Assembly: GCF_014222285.1 (NCBI RefSeq)
Contig: NZ_JACKZS010000076.1
Location: forward strand, 1 to 32,956
From: Nostoc sp. UCD121
GTDB lineage: Bacteria > Cyanobacteriota > Cyanobacteriia > Cyanobacteriales > Nostocaceae
Direction of reading: 5' to 3'
Length of the DNA stretch: 32,956 nt
Position numbers and translations under genes: made by a program. Below, piece by piece: positions 7,190 through 15,400 of this stretch. The notes beneath the pieces are model-generated. The model was not told where the DNA came from, did no database searches, and saw only the letters and a program-made list of their open reading frames with translations. Every line of letters begins with the position of its first letter. Position 1 is the stretch's first letter.

Positions 7190-8051
7190 TTAATTTTCTT
7201 TGAGAAAATCCAGCAGCACAGGGTTGACCTGATCAGCATGAGTCCAGTTAATGGCATGAGGCCCGCCAGGAATGACCTACAAGTTGACTGTTTTTAATCA
7301 GCTTCGGGAGTCTTGCTGCGGTAGACTCAAGCGGCAATATGCGATCGGCATCTCCATGAATGATCAAAGTTGGCACGTCAATGCGGGGTAGATCGTCGCG
7401 GAAGTCAGTCAGCCAAGACGGTACACAATCCAGTGTTGCTTTAGCAGAAGCTCCTGCTGCCACATTCCAACTCATCTGGACAGCCTCGTTACTGATGCGT
7501 TGGCGTAGCCTCTCGGAACGAGAATCGCCGAGAAACACATCCACGTTGAAAAAGTCTTTGAGGAATGTGGATAGATAAGCTGGACGGTCTTCAGCAATTG
7601 CTTTCATAATGCCGTCAAAAATACTCTGAGGAACTCCCTCCGGGTTATCATCGGTCTTCAGCAGAAAGGGTGGCACTGGACCCATTAGCACTGCTTTACT
7701 GACACGCTCTGAACCGTATTTACCAAGATAGCGAGTTACTTCACCTGTTCCCATTGAAAAGCCGACCAGAACAGCATTACGCAAATCAAGTTTTGTCATC
7801 AGCGTGTCTAAATCCGCCGCAAAGGTGTCGTAGTCATAGCCAGACGAAGGCTGACTGGAATCACCAAATCCACGGCGATGGTAAGTGATGACTCGGTAGC
7901 CTTCTTTTAGCAACACTCCAACCTGTTTTTCCCAGGAATGACCACTGAGCGGAAACCCATGAATCAACACCACAGGTTGACCCACTCCGAAATCTTCGTA
8001 GTAAATATCAATGCTGGCAGAATTTTCTTGACCAACAGTAACGTAAGGCAT
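7190..8051 (-). pseudogene. Alpha/beta hydrolase (haloperoxidase/esterase-like), frameshifted near the C-terminus
   Basis: The intact part covers residues 1 to about 256: oxyanion segment VVLIHGFPLSGHSW, HRRGFGDS, nucleophile elbow VGFSMGTGEVTRYLG with catalytic Ser, and the acid-bearing strand PTLIIHGDADRILP. The reading frame then changes after KNSQLV, giving a short tail GHSWRASCH and an early stop at 7248. In the next frame the expected tail continues as VIPGGPHAINWTHADQVN and VLLDFLKEN to a TAA at 7190. Removing one base in the CC at 7276-7277 restores a 286-residue protein that includes the catalytic His (GGPH). Either the gene is inactivated or this is a base-call error. A GCGTAGC-family repeat lies within it. 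Confidence 0.85.
7497..7532. repeat. GCGTAGC-family repeat within the hydrolase gene
   Basis: GCGTTGGCGTAGCCTCTCGG followed by AACGAGAATCGCCGAG is a dispersed Nostoc-type palindromic repeat: CTCTCGG pairs imperfectly with CGAGAAT and GGCG with CGCC. It is read in frame as a GDSRSERLRQRI segment of the hydrolase cap region. Confidence 0.6.
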
Positions 8052-8111
8052 GAGAGTCTCCTTTTTTGTGAATTGGTTTATTGTTTGATTTCGATAAGCA
8101 CAAGAACAATC

Positions 8112-8345
8112 TCAGTCTTTATAAAAATTGGTTCCACGTCCGGTTTCGACATCCCGTAGAAAACGTTCAAGTAACGGAGTAAATTCTTCCTGCGCTTCCC
8201 AGAAAGGTGCGTGCCCCAGCCCACTCAGGCGATGACAGCGGCCCTCCCACAAATTGGCATACGCGACGGTATCGAAGTAATCAAGATTAACTAGGCGATC
8301 CGCGCCACCATTCACCACTGCGAGCGGAACAAGAGAGCTTTCCAT
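8112..8345 (-). pseudogene. 3' fragment of a second alpha/beta hydrolase
   Basis: A 77-codon open frame that encodes only the last part of a hydrolase: PLAVVNGGADRLVN is the strand and loop carrying the catalytic acid, and LSGLGHAPFWEAQEEF carries the catalytic His, followed by the final helix LLERFLRDV. The lid, nucleophile Ser and oxyanion region are missing. The frame starts at a chance ATG 30 bases from the end of the GMC oxidoreductase gene, so the front was lost at a junction near 8346. The protein could not be an active hydrolase alone. Confidence 0.75.
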
Positions 8346-8375
8346 GATCGCTTTTCATCTCCGTACAGTGGGCGT

Positions 8376-9947
8376 TCAGCCAGCCACTTCCACCGCCTGG
8401 CAGGACGTCATCCGGTGCGCCTTCTTGAGAATGTCTGCTGCTCGTTCGCCGATAACGACGCAGGGGGCCATCGTATTTCCACTTGTAATCTCAGGCATGA
8501 TGGAAGCATCCGCCACGCGCAGCTTATTGATGCCATAAACCTTCAGATTACCATCGACTACGGACATGGAATCTTGCCCCATTTTGGCGGTACAGGACTG
8601 ATGCCAGTATGTAACCGCTGCGTTGCGGGCGAAGTTCTCCATTTCGCTTCGACCTAGTTTGCCTGGCAGTGCTTCACGTTTCACCAGCTTCTCGAAGACG
8701 GTACTATTGCCGAGGTCACGGCAAAGTTGGATGTTGGTGAATGCGGCTTTCAGGTCATCGGGGTGCGACAGAGTGTTTGCATCGATTAGCACCGGATCGT
8801 TTACGTCAGGGCCGGAAAGCCGCACCGTGCCCCGGCTTTTAGGGTGCGACAGACCCGCAAACATCGTCCAACCGTGCGCTGGAACCCCAAGGTGAGCCGT
8901 ATCTGCGCTGGGCACCGGAAACTCAACCTGGCAGTGAAACATATCGGGCTGCTTGAGGTTGGGATCACTCGTCCAGTACAGAGTAGCTTCCGAGCCGCCA
9001 TTGCTAATCTTCTGAGGCTCATGGTATTCAAAGATGCAGCCAAACGAAACGTGATCCTGATGATTCTGGCCAACACCAGGAAGGTGCTGAACAACTGGTA
9101 TTCCGTGCCTGCGAAGTTCCTCTTCCGGTCCGATTCCGGATTGGAGGAGAACCTTCGGCGTATTGATTGCGCCGAGAGAGAGGATGACTTCTTCCGAAGC
9201 GTAGTACTGATTGCGCTTGCCATCCTGGATCACCTCAACTCCGATGACCGACCTGCCATCAAAAATAAGCTTGCTAACAATGGTGTGAGTCAAGACCCAT
9301 AAGTTCGGCTGATTCAGGAGAGGATAGACATACGACCGAAAGATAGAAGAGCGACGTCCGTTCTGGATAATTAGATCGTTTATAGCAGCGCCTCCGCGCC
9401 CTTCCATCATTTCGCCGTTGGGACTCTCGAAACGCGGAATACCCATGCTGTTTGCGGCCTCAACCATGGCCTGTGCAATGGGCTGGGGATTTGCTGCGGA
9501 TTCCACATAAACAGGGCCGCCTGTTCCCCGACGCACAGGGTCACTCGCTCCCTGCCAGTTTTCGATACGGCGATAAATCTCCAGGATAGATTCATACCCC
9601 CACGCCGGATCGCCGGAAGCCTCAGCGAAGTAGTTCCAATCATTCTTGTGTCCTCGTGCCCACACCATGACGTTGATACTTGAGCCGCCCCCAAGTACCT
9701 TGCCCATATTTAGTGGAATTGAGCGTCCGTTCAGATGCGCGTTGGGCTGTGCAACGAAGGCCCAGTCACGTTCTGATCCAAGATTCAACGGCCATTGTGC
9801 TGGAGTCATCACCTCTGGCACTTCATCAGTTCCACCTGCTTCGATTAGCAAAACATTAACTTGTTTGTCTTCGGCGAGCCTTGCCGCTATTACTGAACCC
9901 GCAGGGCCTGCGCCGCAGACGATGAAATCGTAGTGTTCGTTCACCAT
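8376..9947 (-). CDS. GMC-family FAD oxidoreductase (choline dehydrogenase-like)
   Basis: A 523-residue flavoprotein of normal family length. The N-terminal FAD-binding motif is FIVCGAGPAGSVIAARLAED; the first GMC signature is GKVLGGGSSINVMVWARGH; the second is ILSLGAINTPKVLLQSGIGP; and the C-terminal block TYWHQSCTAKMG carries the active-site His, followed by ASIMPEITSGNTMAPCVVIG. Members oxidise alcohols using FAD and pass electrons to oxygen or an acceptor. It lies 50 bases after the SDR gene on the same strand and before hydrolase remnants, consistent with a catabolic operon. The base composition is visibly GC-richer than the flanking cyanobacterial genes, a sign of transfer from a proteobacterial or similar source. 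The substrate is not deducible. Confidence 0.95.
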   Translation of the reverse strand: MVNEHYDFIVCGAGPAGSVIAARLAEDKQVNVLLIEAGGTDEVPEVMTPAQWPLNLGSERDWAFVAQPNAHLNGRSIPLNMGKVLGGGSSINVMVWARGHKNDWNYFAEASGDPAWGYESILEIYRRIENWQGASDPVRRGTGGPVYVESAANPQPIAQAMVEAANSMGIPRFESPNGEMMEGRGGAAINDLIIQNGRRSSIFRSYVYPLLNQPNLWVLTHTIVSKLIFDGRSVIGVEVIQDGKRNQYYASEEVILSLGAINTPKVLLQSGIGPEEELRRHGIPVVQHLPGVGQNHQDHVSFGCIFEYHEPQKISNGGSEATLYWTSDPNLKQPDMFHCQVEFPVPSADTAHLGVPAHGWTMFAGLSHPKSRGTVRLSGPDVNDPVLIDANTLSHPDDLKAAFTNIQLCRDLGNSTVFEKLVKREALPGKLGRSEMENFARNAAVTYWHQSCTAKMGQDSMSVVDGNLKVYGINKLRVADASIMPEITSGNTMAPCVVIGERAADILKKAHRMTSCQAVEVAG

Positions 9948-9997
9948 TAGAGAAGTACCTCCAAATTTCGTAATGTTGATTTGTTCTTGCTTGGGCG

Positions 9998-10834
9998 TTA
10001 GACGGTCGGGATCGTTCCTCCGTCAATGACATATTCAGCACCTGTGATGTAAGAGGCGCGGTCGGACACCAGAAAAGCGACAAGCTCCGCGACCTCTTCG
10101 GGGCGGCCCGGTCGTCCCATCGGGATTCCTCCGAGTGAGTCCATCAGCACTTGGCGTTCAGCATCAAGGTCTGTGCCGGACTGCTGAGCTAATCTCTCGA
10201 TGAGTCTCTCAGCCGCCTTCGTTTCGATGAAGCCGGGCGCGACGGTGTTGACACGCACCCCCTGGGGCGCAACTTCGTTTGACAGTCCTTTGCTGTAGGT
10301 TGCCAGCGCCGCTTTTGCCGCCGCATACGCTAATGTCGCGTCGTAAAGCGGGAGCCGACTCTGGATCGACGAGATATGGATGATGACACCTGACTTCTGT
10401 TCAAGCATCCGGGGCAGAAACGCCCGATCCAAACGGACGGCAGCGAATAAATTGTCATTGACTGCCTGCTGCCAATCCCCATCTGTCAGGGCAAGCGCAC
10501 CGCCGCTTGGTGCAGAGGAACCGCCGACATTGTTAATTAGGATGTCCACACTGCCGAAACGAGCGAATACTTCCTGCACAAGTTTGTTTACCCCATCGGG
10601 CGTGCTGAGGTCAGTCCCGATGAACAGGTCAGGCGATTGAAGGTTTTCGGGAGTTGAACGAGCGGTAGTTATGACCGTTGCACCGGCTTGCCTCAGTCGT
10701 GTAGCGATCGCTTCGCCTATGCCTTTTGTCCCGCCTGTTACCAAAACTTTTTTGCCGAGTAGTTCGGTGGAATCAATTCGGATGTTTGTAGTTGTATTTG
10801 TGTTCATGTTTAATGTGTTTGTATTTGTGTTCAT
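9998..10834 (-). CDS. Short-chain dehydrogenase/reductase
   Basis: A 278-residue SDR with all classical landmarks: the cofactor motif VTGGTKGIGEAIATRL, LINNVGG for the NNAG position, catalytic Ser in IIHISSIQS, and YAAAKAAL for the YxxxK pair, then VRVNTVAPGFI and the C-terminal ITGAEYVIDGG. It would use NAD(P) to interconvert an alcohol and a ketone. The first ~20 residues are an Asn/Thr-rich repeat (MNTNTNTLNMNTNTTTN) made by a duplicated stretch that contains the ATG, so translation may begin at residue 1 or 10. It is upstream of the GMC gene and likely co-transcribed. GC-rich composition, as with its neighbour. Confidence 0.95.
   Translation of the reverse strand: MNTNTNTLNMNTNTTTNIRIDSTELLGKKVLVTGGTKGIGEAIATRLRQAGATVITTARSTPENLQSPDLFIGTDLSTPDGVNKLVQEVFARFGSVDILINNVGGSSAPSGGALALTDGDWQQAVNDNLFAAVRLDRAFLPRMLEQKSGVIIHISSIQSRLPLYDATLAYAAAKAALATYSKGLSNEVAPQGVRVNTVAPGFIETKAAERLIERLAQQSGTDLDAERQVLMDSLGGIPMGRPGRPEEVAELVAFLVSDRASYITGAEYVIDGGTIPTV
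10783..10834 (-). repeat. Direct repeat duplicating the SDR start
   Basis: On the minus strand AACATGAACACAAATACAA occurs twice, 27 bases apart, at the 5' end of the SDR gene. It looks like a slippage or duplication event that produced two in-frame ATG codons and a low-complexity leader. Confidence 0.7.
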
Positions 10835-10903
10835 GTTGAAATCATCGAGCAGTGGTAACAGGCTGAAAATAATTGGGAGTTAATTTGCCGAGTCGCTAAC
10901 AAT

Positions 10904-11485
10904 TTAATGAATGGCAGCAACAATAGCTGCCATTATTTGTTCCACAGTCCAGCGATGCCTGCGGCGGGCTACGCCTACGCTATAGCGAATCCCATTAATA
11001 AACAGTGCTGGGGCAGCTGTTACTCCACTTTGATATCCACTCTCGATATCTTGATTGATGCGATCAATGTGAGCTTGTGTCGATATATCTTGCAGGAACT
11101 TATAAATATCAAGTCCTAAACTATCGGCATACTCCACAAGAAAGCCGTTTTCCAGGGCGTGTTGATGCGTAAACAGTAAGTCGTGCATTTGCCAAAACTG
11201 ACCCTGGGCGGCGGCGGACTCTACAGCTTCCGCTACCTTTTGCGCGCGGGAATGGAGTGTATTTTCGATAAAATGACGAAATACCACACAAATTCGATTC
11301 TCCCCAGGAAAAACAGAAGCGAAATGCTGTTGAATTACCTGAATTAATTGATGCAGTTCTCTGCATTGAGAACATTCGTAGTTTCCATATTCCACAAGTA
11401 CAACTGGGGCATTGAGCGTTCCCTGGTAGTGGTCACGCTGGGAAGGTAGAACAAGGAGTTGGTTAGAATAGCTATCTTGGTTCAT
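10904..11485 (-). CDS. DsbA-family thioredoxin-fold protein
   Basis: A 193-residue protein from the ATG at 11485 (a TTG five codons earlier is possible). The thioredoxin-fold opening APVVLVEYGNYECSQCRELH has the CxxC active site as CSQC, preceded by the usual acidic-aromatic strand. The helical insert follows (HSRAQKVAEAVESAAAQGQF, then WQMHDLLF), and the cis-Pro segment is GVTAAPALFINGIRY. No signal peptide is seen, so it is probably a cytoplasmic FrnE/DsbA-like oxidoreductase. Near the C-terminus, SVGVARRRHRW is encoded by a dispersed GCGTAGC-type repeat, apparently inserted in frame just before the last helix. It lies between the SDR gene and the regulator genes on the same strand. Confidence 0.9.
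   Translation of the reverse strand: MNQDSYSNQLLVLPSQRDHYQGTLNAPVVLVEYGNYECSQCRELHQLIQVIQQHFASVFPGENRICVVFRHFIENTLHSRAQKVAEAVESAAAQGQFWQMHDLLFTHQHALENGFLVEYADSLGLDIYKFLQDISTQAHIDRINQDIESGYQSGVTAAPALFINGIRYSVGVARRRHRWTVEQIMAAIVAAIH
10952..10987. repeat. GCGTAGGC/GCGATGCC repeat inside the DsbA gene
   Basis: GCGATGCCTGCGGCGGGCTA then CGCCTACGCTATAGCG is a typical dispersed Nostoc palindromic repeat. It lies in frame in the C-terminal part of the DsbA gene and codes for the unusual Arg-rich VGVARRRHR segment. Confidence 0.7.
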
Positions 11486-11796
11486 CGGACATTTTGACAA
11501 AAGAGTTTCTCATGACATGAGTGACTGCCATGACTATTTATGATTCCTCCTACAATCGTTGAACCTTCCAATACATCCTGATCAAAGAAAAAAAGGATGA
11601 AAAGCAATTTGTTTTTATCTTTACTCTTGACCCTTTGTTCTCCCCAAAATATTGGAATTTCGCTCCTTCATTTCGATAGCTCTAGCTTACAAAGTTGATA
11701 CTACTTTGTCGCCAACCCAGCGTTGAGTCTTGGAAGAAACGAAAGGATGGGCATTATCTATCTCTGCGGCTAATCAGCAACCGAACTTAAGTTCAG
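11486..11796. other. Intergenic region between DsbA and response regulator
   Basis: No intact gene. On the minus strand 11687-11773 reads LAAEIDNAHPFVSSKTQRWV and ends DKVVSTL at a stop; it has no start and looks like the tail of a lost gene, but the family is not recognised. CTTAAGTTCAG near 11786 is close to the regulator stop. Confidence 0.35.
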
Positions 11797-12426
11797 TCAC
11801 AACTTAGCAAGTCCTCGTTTCAATGCTGTAACCACCGCCTGAGTGCGATCGCTCACGCCCAATTTGCTCAAAATGCGATTGACGTGAAATTTGACCGTAC
11901 TTTCAGTAATATTCAAAGCCACACCAATGTCATGATTGCTTAAACCATCGACCATGAGGTGAATGACTTCTCGCTCGCGAGCGCTCAACTCTGGGTTGTT
12001 CATGCGTTGCACCAGCTTGGCAGCAACTTCGGAAGGGATATATTGTTGCCCGCTATGAACGATATGGATGGCATTGAGGAGCGCTTCGGGTTCAGCATCC
12101 TTAAGTAGATAGCCTTTAGCGCCAGCGCGTAATGCACGATAAATATCTTCATCACCATCGTAAGTGGTTAGCACAATGATCCGGGCATGGGTAAATTCAG
12201 CGCAGATGGCGATGGTCGCATCTACACCGCTCATCTGGGGCATACGTAAGTCCATTAAGGTGATATCAGGCTGTAGCTGTCGATATCGGTCGATCGCCTC
12301 CTGCCCGTTGCCCGCCTGTCCCATCACGGTCATATCTGGCTCATTCTCAATCATGGCGGCGAGTCCCTGGCGGACGATCGCGTGATCATCAACAAGTAAA
12401 ACGCGAATGGTTGCGGACTGGCTCAT
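11797..12426 (-). CDS. NarL/FixJ-type response regulator
   Basis: A 209-residue two-domain regulator. The receiver domain (about 1-120) begins VLLVDDHAIVRQGLAAMIEN with the acidic pair, carries the phospho-acceptor Asp in ITLMDLRMPQMSG, the Thr in IIVLTTYD and the Lys in GYLLKDAEP. The LuxR helix-turn-helix (about 145-205) is LSAREREVIHLMVDGLSNHD, then ITESTVKFHVNRILSKLG. It overlaps the upstream kinase gene by four bases, so it is its cognate partner. It would activate or repress transcription on phosphorylation; the downstream DsbA-SDR-GMC-dioxygenase genes on the same strand are natural candidate targets, by position only. Confidence 0.96.
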   Translation of the reverse strand: MSQSATIRVLLVDDHAIVRQGLAAMIENEPDMTVMGQAGNGQEAIDRYRQLQPDITLMDLRMPQMSGVDATIAICAEFTHARIIVLTTYDGDEDIYRALRAGAKGYLLKDAEPEALLNAIHIVHSGQQYIPSEVAAKLVQRMNNPELSAREREVIHLMVDGLSNHDIGVALNITESTVKFHVNRILSKLGVSDRTQAVVTALKRGLAKL

Positions 12427-15400
12427 ACTGCTGCCTCCCGGTTCACCGTGACAAGCACTTCTGTTCCCTGCCCCAGTTGGCTTTCAATTGAGAGCTGTGC
12501 CCCAATGTGTTCCGCTCGTTCAGTTATCCCCAGTAAGCCAAATCCCTGGCTGAGGGTGGTAGTGGTGACTTCAAACCCCTGTCCATTGTCTTTAATTCGT
12601 AAAAAGCATAAGGTTGGCTCATAAACCAACTCAACTCGAATTTCGCTTGCATAAGCGTACTTGATTGCGTTTGTAAAGGCTTCCTGCCCAATTCTCAGGA
12701 GATGATTCTCTGTTTCAGGCGGTAGCACATAGGGCGTGCCAATAACGTTATAAATCAAGCGAGTTTCGGTTGAGGATGACATGGTGGCTATAAATCGCTC
12801 CAATGCCGTCCACAGGTTGCCATCTTCTAGTAATTGGGGACGCAGTGCCGCAACCGATCGCCGAGCCTCTGTTAGCCCACTGCGAGCCAAATCTCGAACC
12901 GTATCAATATGGGTCTGCACGGCATCTGGGTTGGTTGCGACTACTCGAGAGACGGCTCCCATGTGAACTAGAATCCCTGTGAATGCTTGCGCCAGTGTAT
13001 CATGAATTTCTCGTGCCATACGGTTGCGTTCCTCCAGAATGGAGGCTGCTTCGGCACGTTTGCGTTCTCGCAGTGCAGCGTTTCGCTGTTCGCTAATGTC
13101 GAAAGATACACCTAACATTCGCACAGGCTGTCCGGCTTCGTTATAGATCCCTCGACCTCGACTAACGAGCCAGTGAATACTACCATCTGGGTAAATCACT
13201 CGATATTCACCTTCATAATCAGTATGAGTTGCCAGAGCGGTTGTAAGCGCTTGCTCAACCTGATCGACATCTTCTGGATGAACCCGATTGCACCACGCCT
13301 GATAGCTAACCTCAACTTCACCAGGCTCTACCCCCAGCAATCGAGTGTTGTTATCATCCCAATGCACTGTATTGTCTAATATGTTCCAATTCCAACTGCC
13401 GATGTAGGCGAAATTCATTGTCAGCCTACGTTGCTCTTCACTTTGGCGCAGGGCGTTTTCAACTTGTTGACGCTGTTCAATCTCTTTTGAAAGCAGCAAC
13501 GTTCGCTCAGTGACTTGTTGTTCTAACGTTTGGTTGTAGTCGGCTAGCAGTTTCTCTGATTGCTTACGCTCGGTAATGTCTTGAAAGGCGACGATCGCAT
13601 AAGCCACCTTACCCTGTTCGTCAAAAACTGGAGTGCCCCACCCTTCAACGGGAATAATTGCGTTGTTTTGGTGAATCTCTACGTCGTCAATCCTGGTGCA
13701 TTCGCCGCTCAACGCTCGGATAATTGGCAGTCTCTCACTCGGATAAATTTGATCGGTTCCCGTTACATAAAATTGATAAACCTCTGAAAGTTGCTCCGCT
13801 GTAGCGGCAGGATCAACGCCTTTACCCATCAGCTCAATTCCCCGCTGATTGACATAGTAAGGGCGACCCATCGCGTCAATAATGCCAATGCCTACGGGAA
13901 TGGCTTCGAGAAATTGAGCCATCTGACTTTCGCTAGCGCGGAGCTTGGAGTAGAGCTTGGCATTTTTGATCGCGATCGCTGCTTGAGTCGAGAGTAGATT
14001 CAGAACTTGGGTTTGATCGGGTGTAAAGGCTCCAGCCGCTAATTGATTTTCTAGATACAACACACCAACAAGCTTGCTCTGATTCAGCAGCGGCAAACAG
14101 AGAAGCGATTGAGTTTGATTATTCTGAATATAGGGATCATGGATGAAACGACCTTCATGCGTTGCGTCATTTAAAAGAACAGTTTCATGAGTTCGGATCA
14201 CATATTGAATGATTGATTCAGGTAAGCGATTCGTGATTGGAGTCGATTGCAGTACTTGGGTTGTGCGGCCACTTTTACCTTCAACCAGATCACAAGCAGC
14301 GTCGATTCTCCATTCGCCTGCGTTTTCTAAAAGCAAACATCCGGTTTGGGCCCCAGCATTCTCGATCAGGATCTGCATTAACGAACTAAGCAACTGCTCC
14401 AGTTCAATCTCGCTTGAAATTGCTTGAGCTGCTTTCATCACTGTTGCTAAATCGAAAGCAACCTGCGAGGTATTAGAGGTGGTTCCAGTTGTGATGAGCA
14501 TTAGAGGAGCGTTCACACCCGACGACTGGGCAAAGAACTGGGGATAGCGCGTTTCCAAATCCTTGACTTTTGCGGTTGCCCCCCAACGTTCGTAGCAATA
14601 ATGAGCTTCTTTCATGTAGAGTTGAGCAATCTTTTCTCGACCTCGCCCTAGATAGAACTTGGCAGCCAATTCATAGGCTAACGCTTCTTCTTGGATATAT
14701 GCGTTTTCTCTAGCGCCTTGAATCGCCTGTTCGTAGAACTCCTCTGCCTCAAGCAACTGACTTAAGACTCGTGCTTTTTCTGCTTCAGCCAAATGATATT
14801 TGTGCAAATAATTCATGGGTGCATAATGCGCCCATTGCTTCATCTTTTCCTGACTAACTGCAACTTTCTTGAGAATTTCCTCCTGCACTTGAGTACTGCT
14901 ATCAAGATAGGTTGCGAGTCTTGCTAGAGAATCATAGAAATAGTACAAAGGCTGAAGGAAGGCACCTGTTAGTCGGATCAAATGAGTTTCTGCTAGGGCT
15001 GCATTTTTAACGGCTTGAGCATATTGAGAAAAGAGGTAGCATAGGCAAAGTTTGTTGAAATGTACAGTAAAGATAGTACTTCCATCATTTGCTGCTTCAT
15101 ATTTTGGCAGTTCATTTTCCTCGTTGTAGAATTCGCCTATGAGTTGAGTTGGGCTAGTCGAGCGTCCCCTTAAGTTTATGACAACCTGTCGAAAGATTTG
15201 ATTCCAAGTTAGTGCCGTTTCCTGTTTGATTTGATGGATTGCTTCGCCATAGATCGCCATATCGCGTTCAACTTCTGCGAGTTCTTTTCCATTGGCGTAT
15301 GATTGGAAACAGTGGGTATAAGCGCAGTAGGCAGCAGACTCTAAATCTCCAGTTTCTAGCCCAATGTGATAGCCTTCCAGTAATGGCTTCAATAATTCTC

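Noticed and set aside
8801..9302. Long open frames on both strands inside the GMC gene
   Set aside because: They are Arg/Ser-rich shadow frames of a GC-rich gene; the GMC frame contains all the family motifs.
11687..11773. Minus-strand stretch reading LAAEIDNAHPFVSSKTQRWV
   Set aside because: It reads like the tail of a protein but has no start and no family I recognise, so it is only mentioned in the intergenic note.
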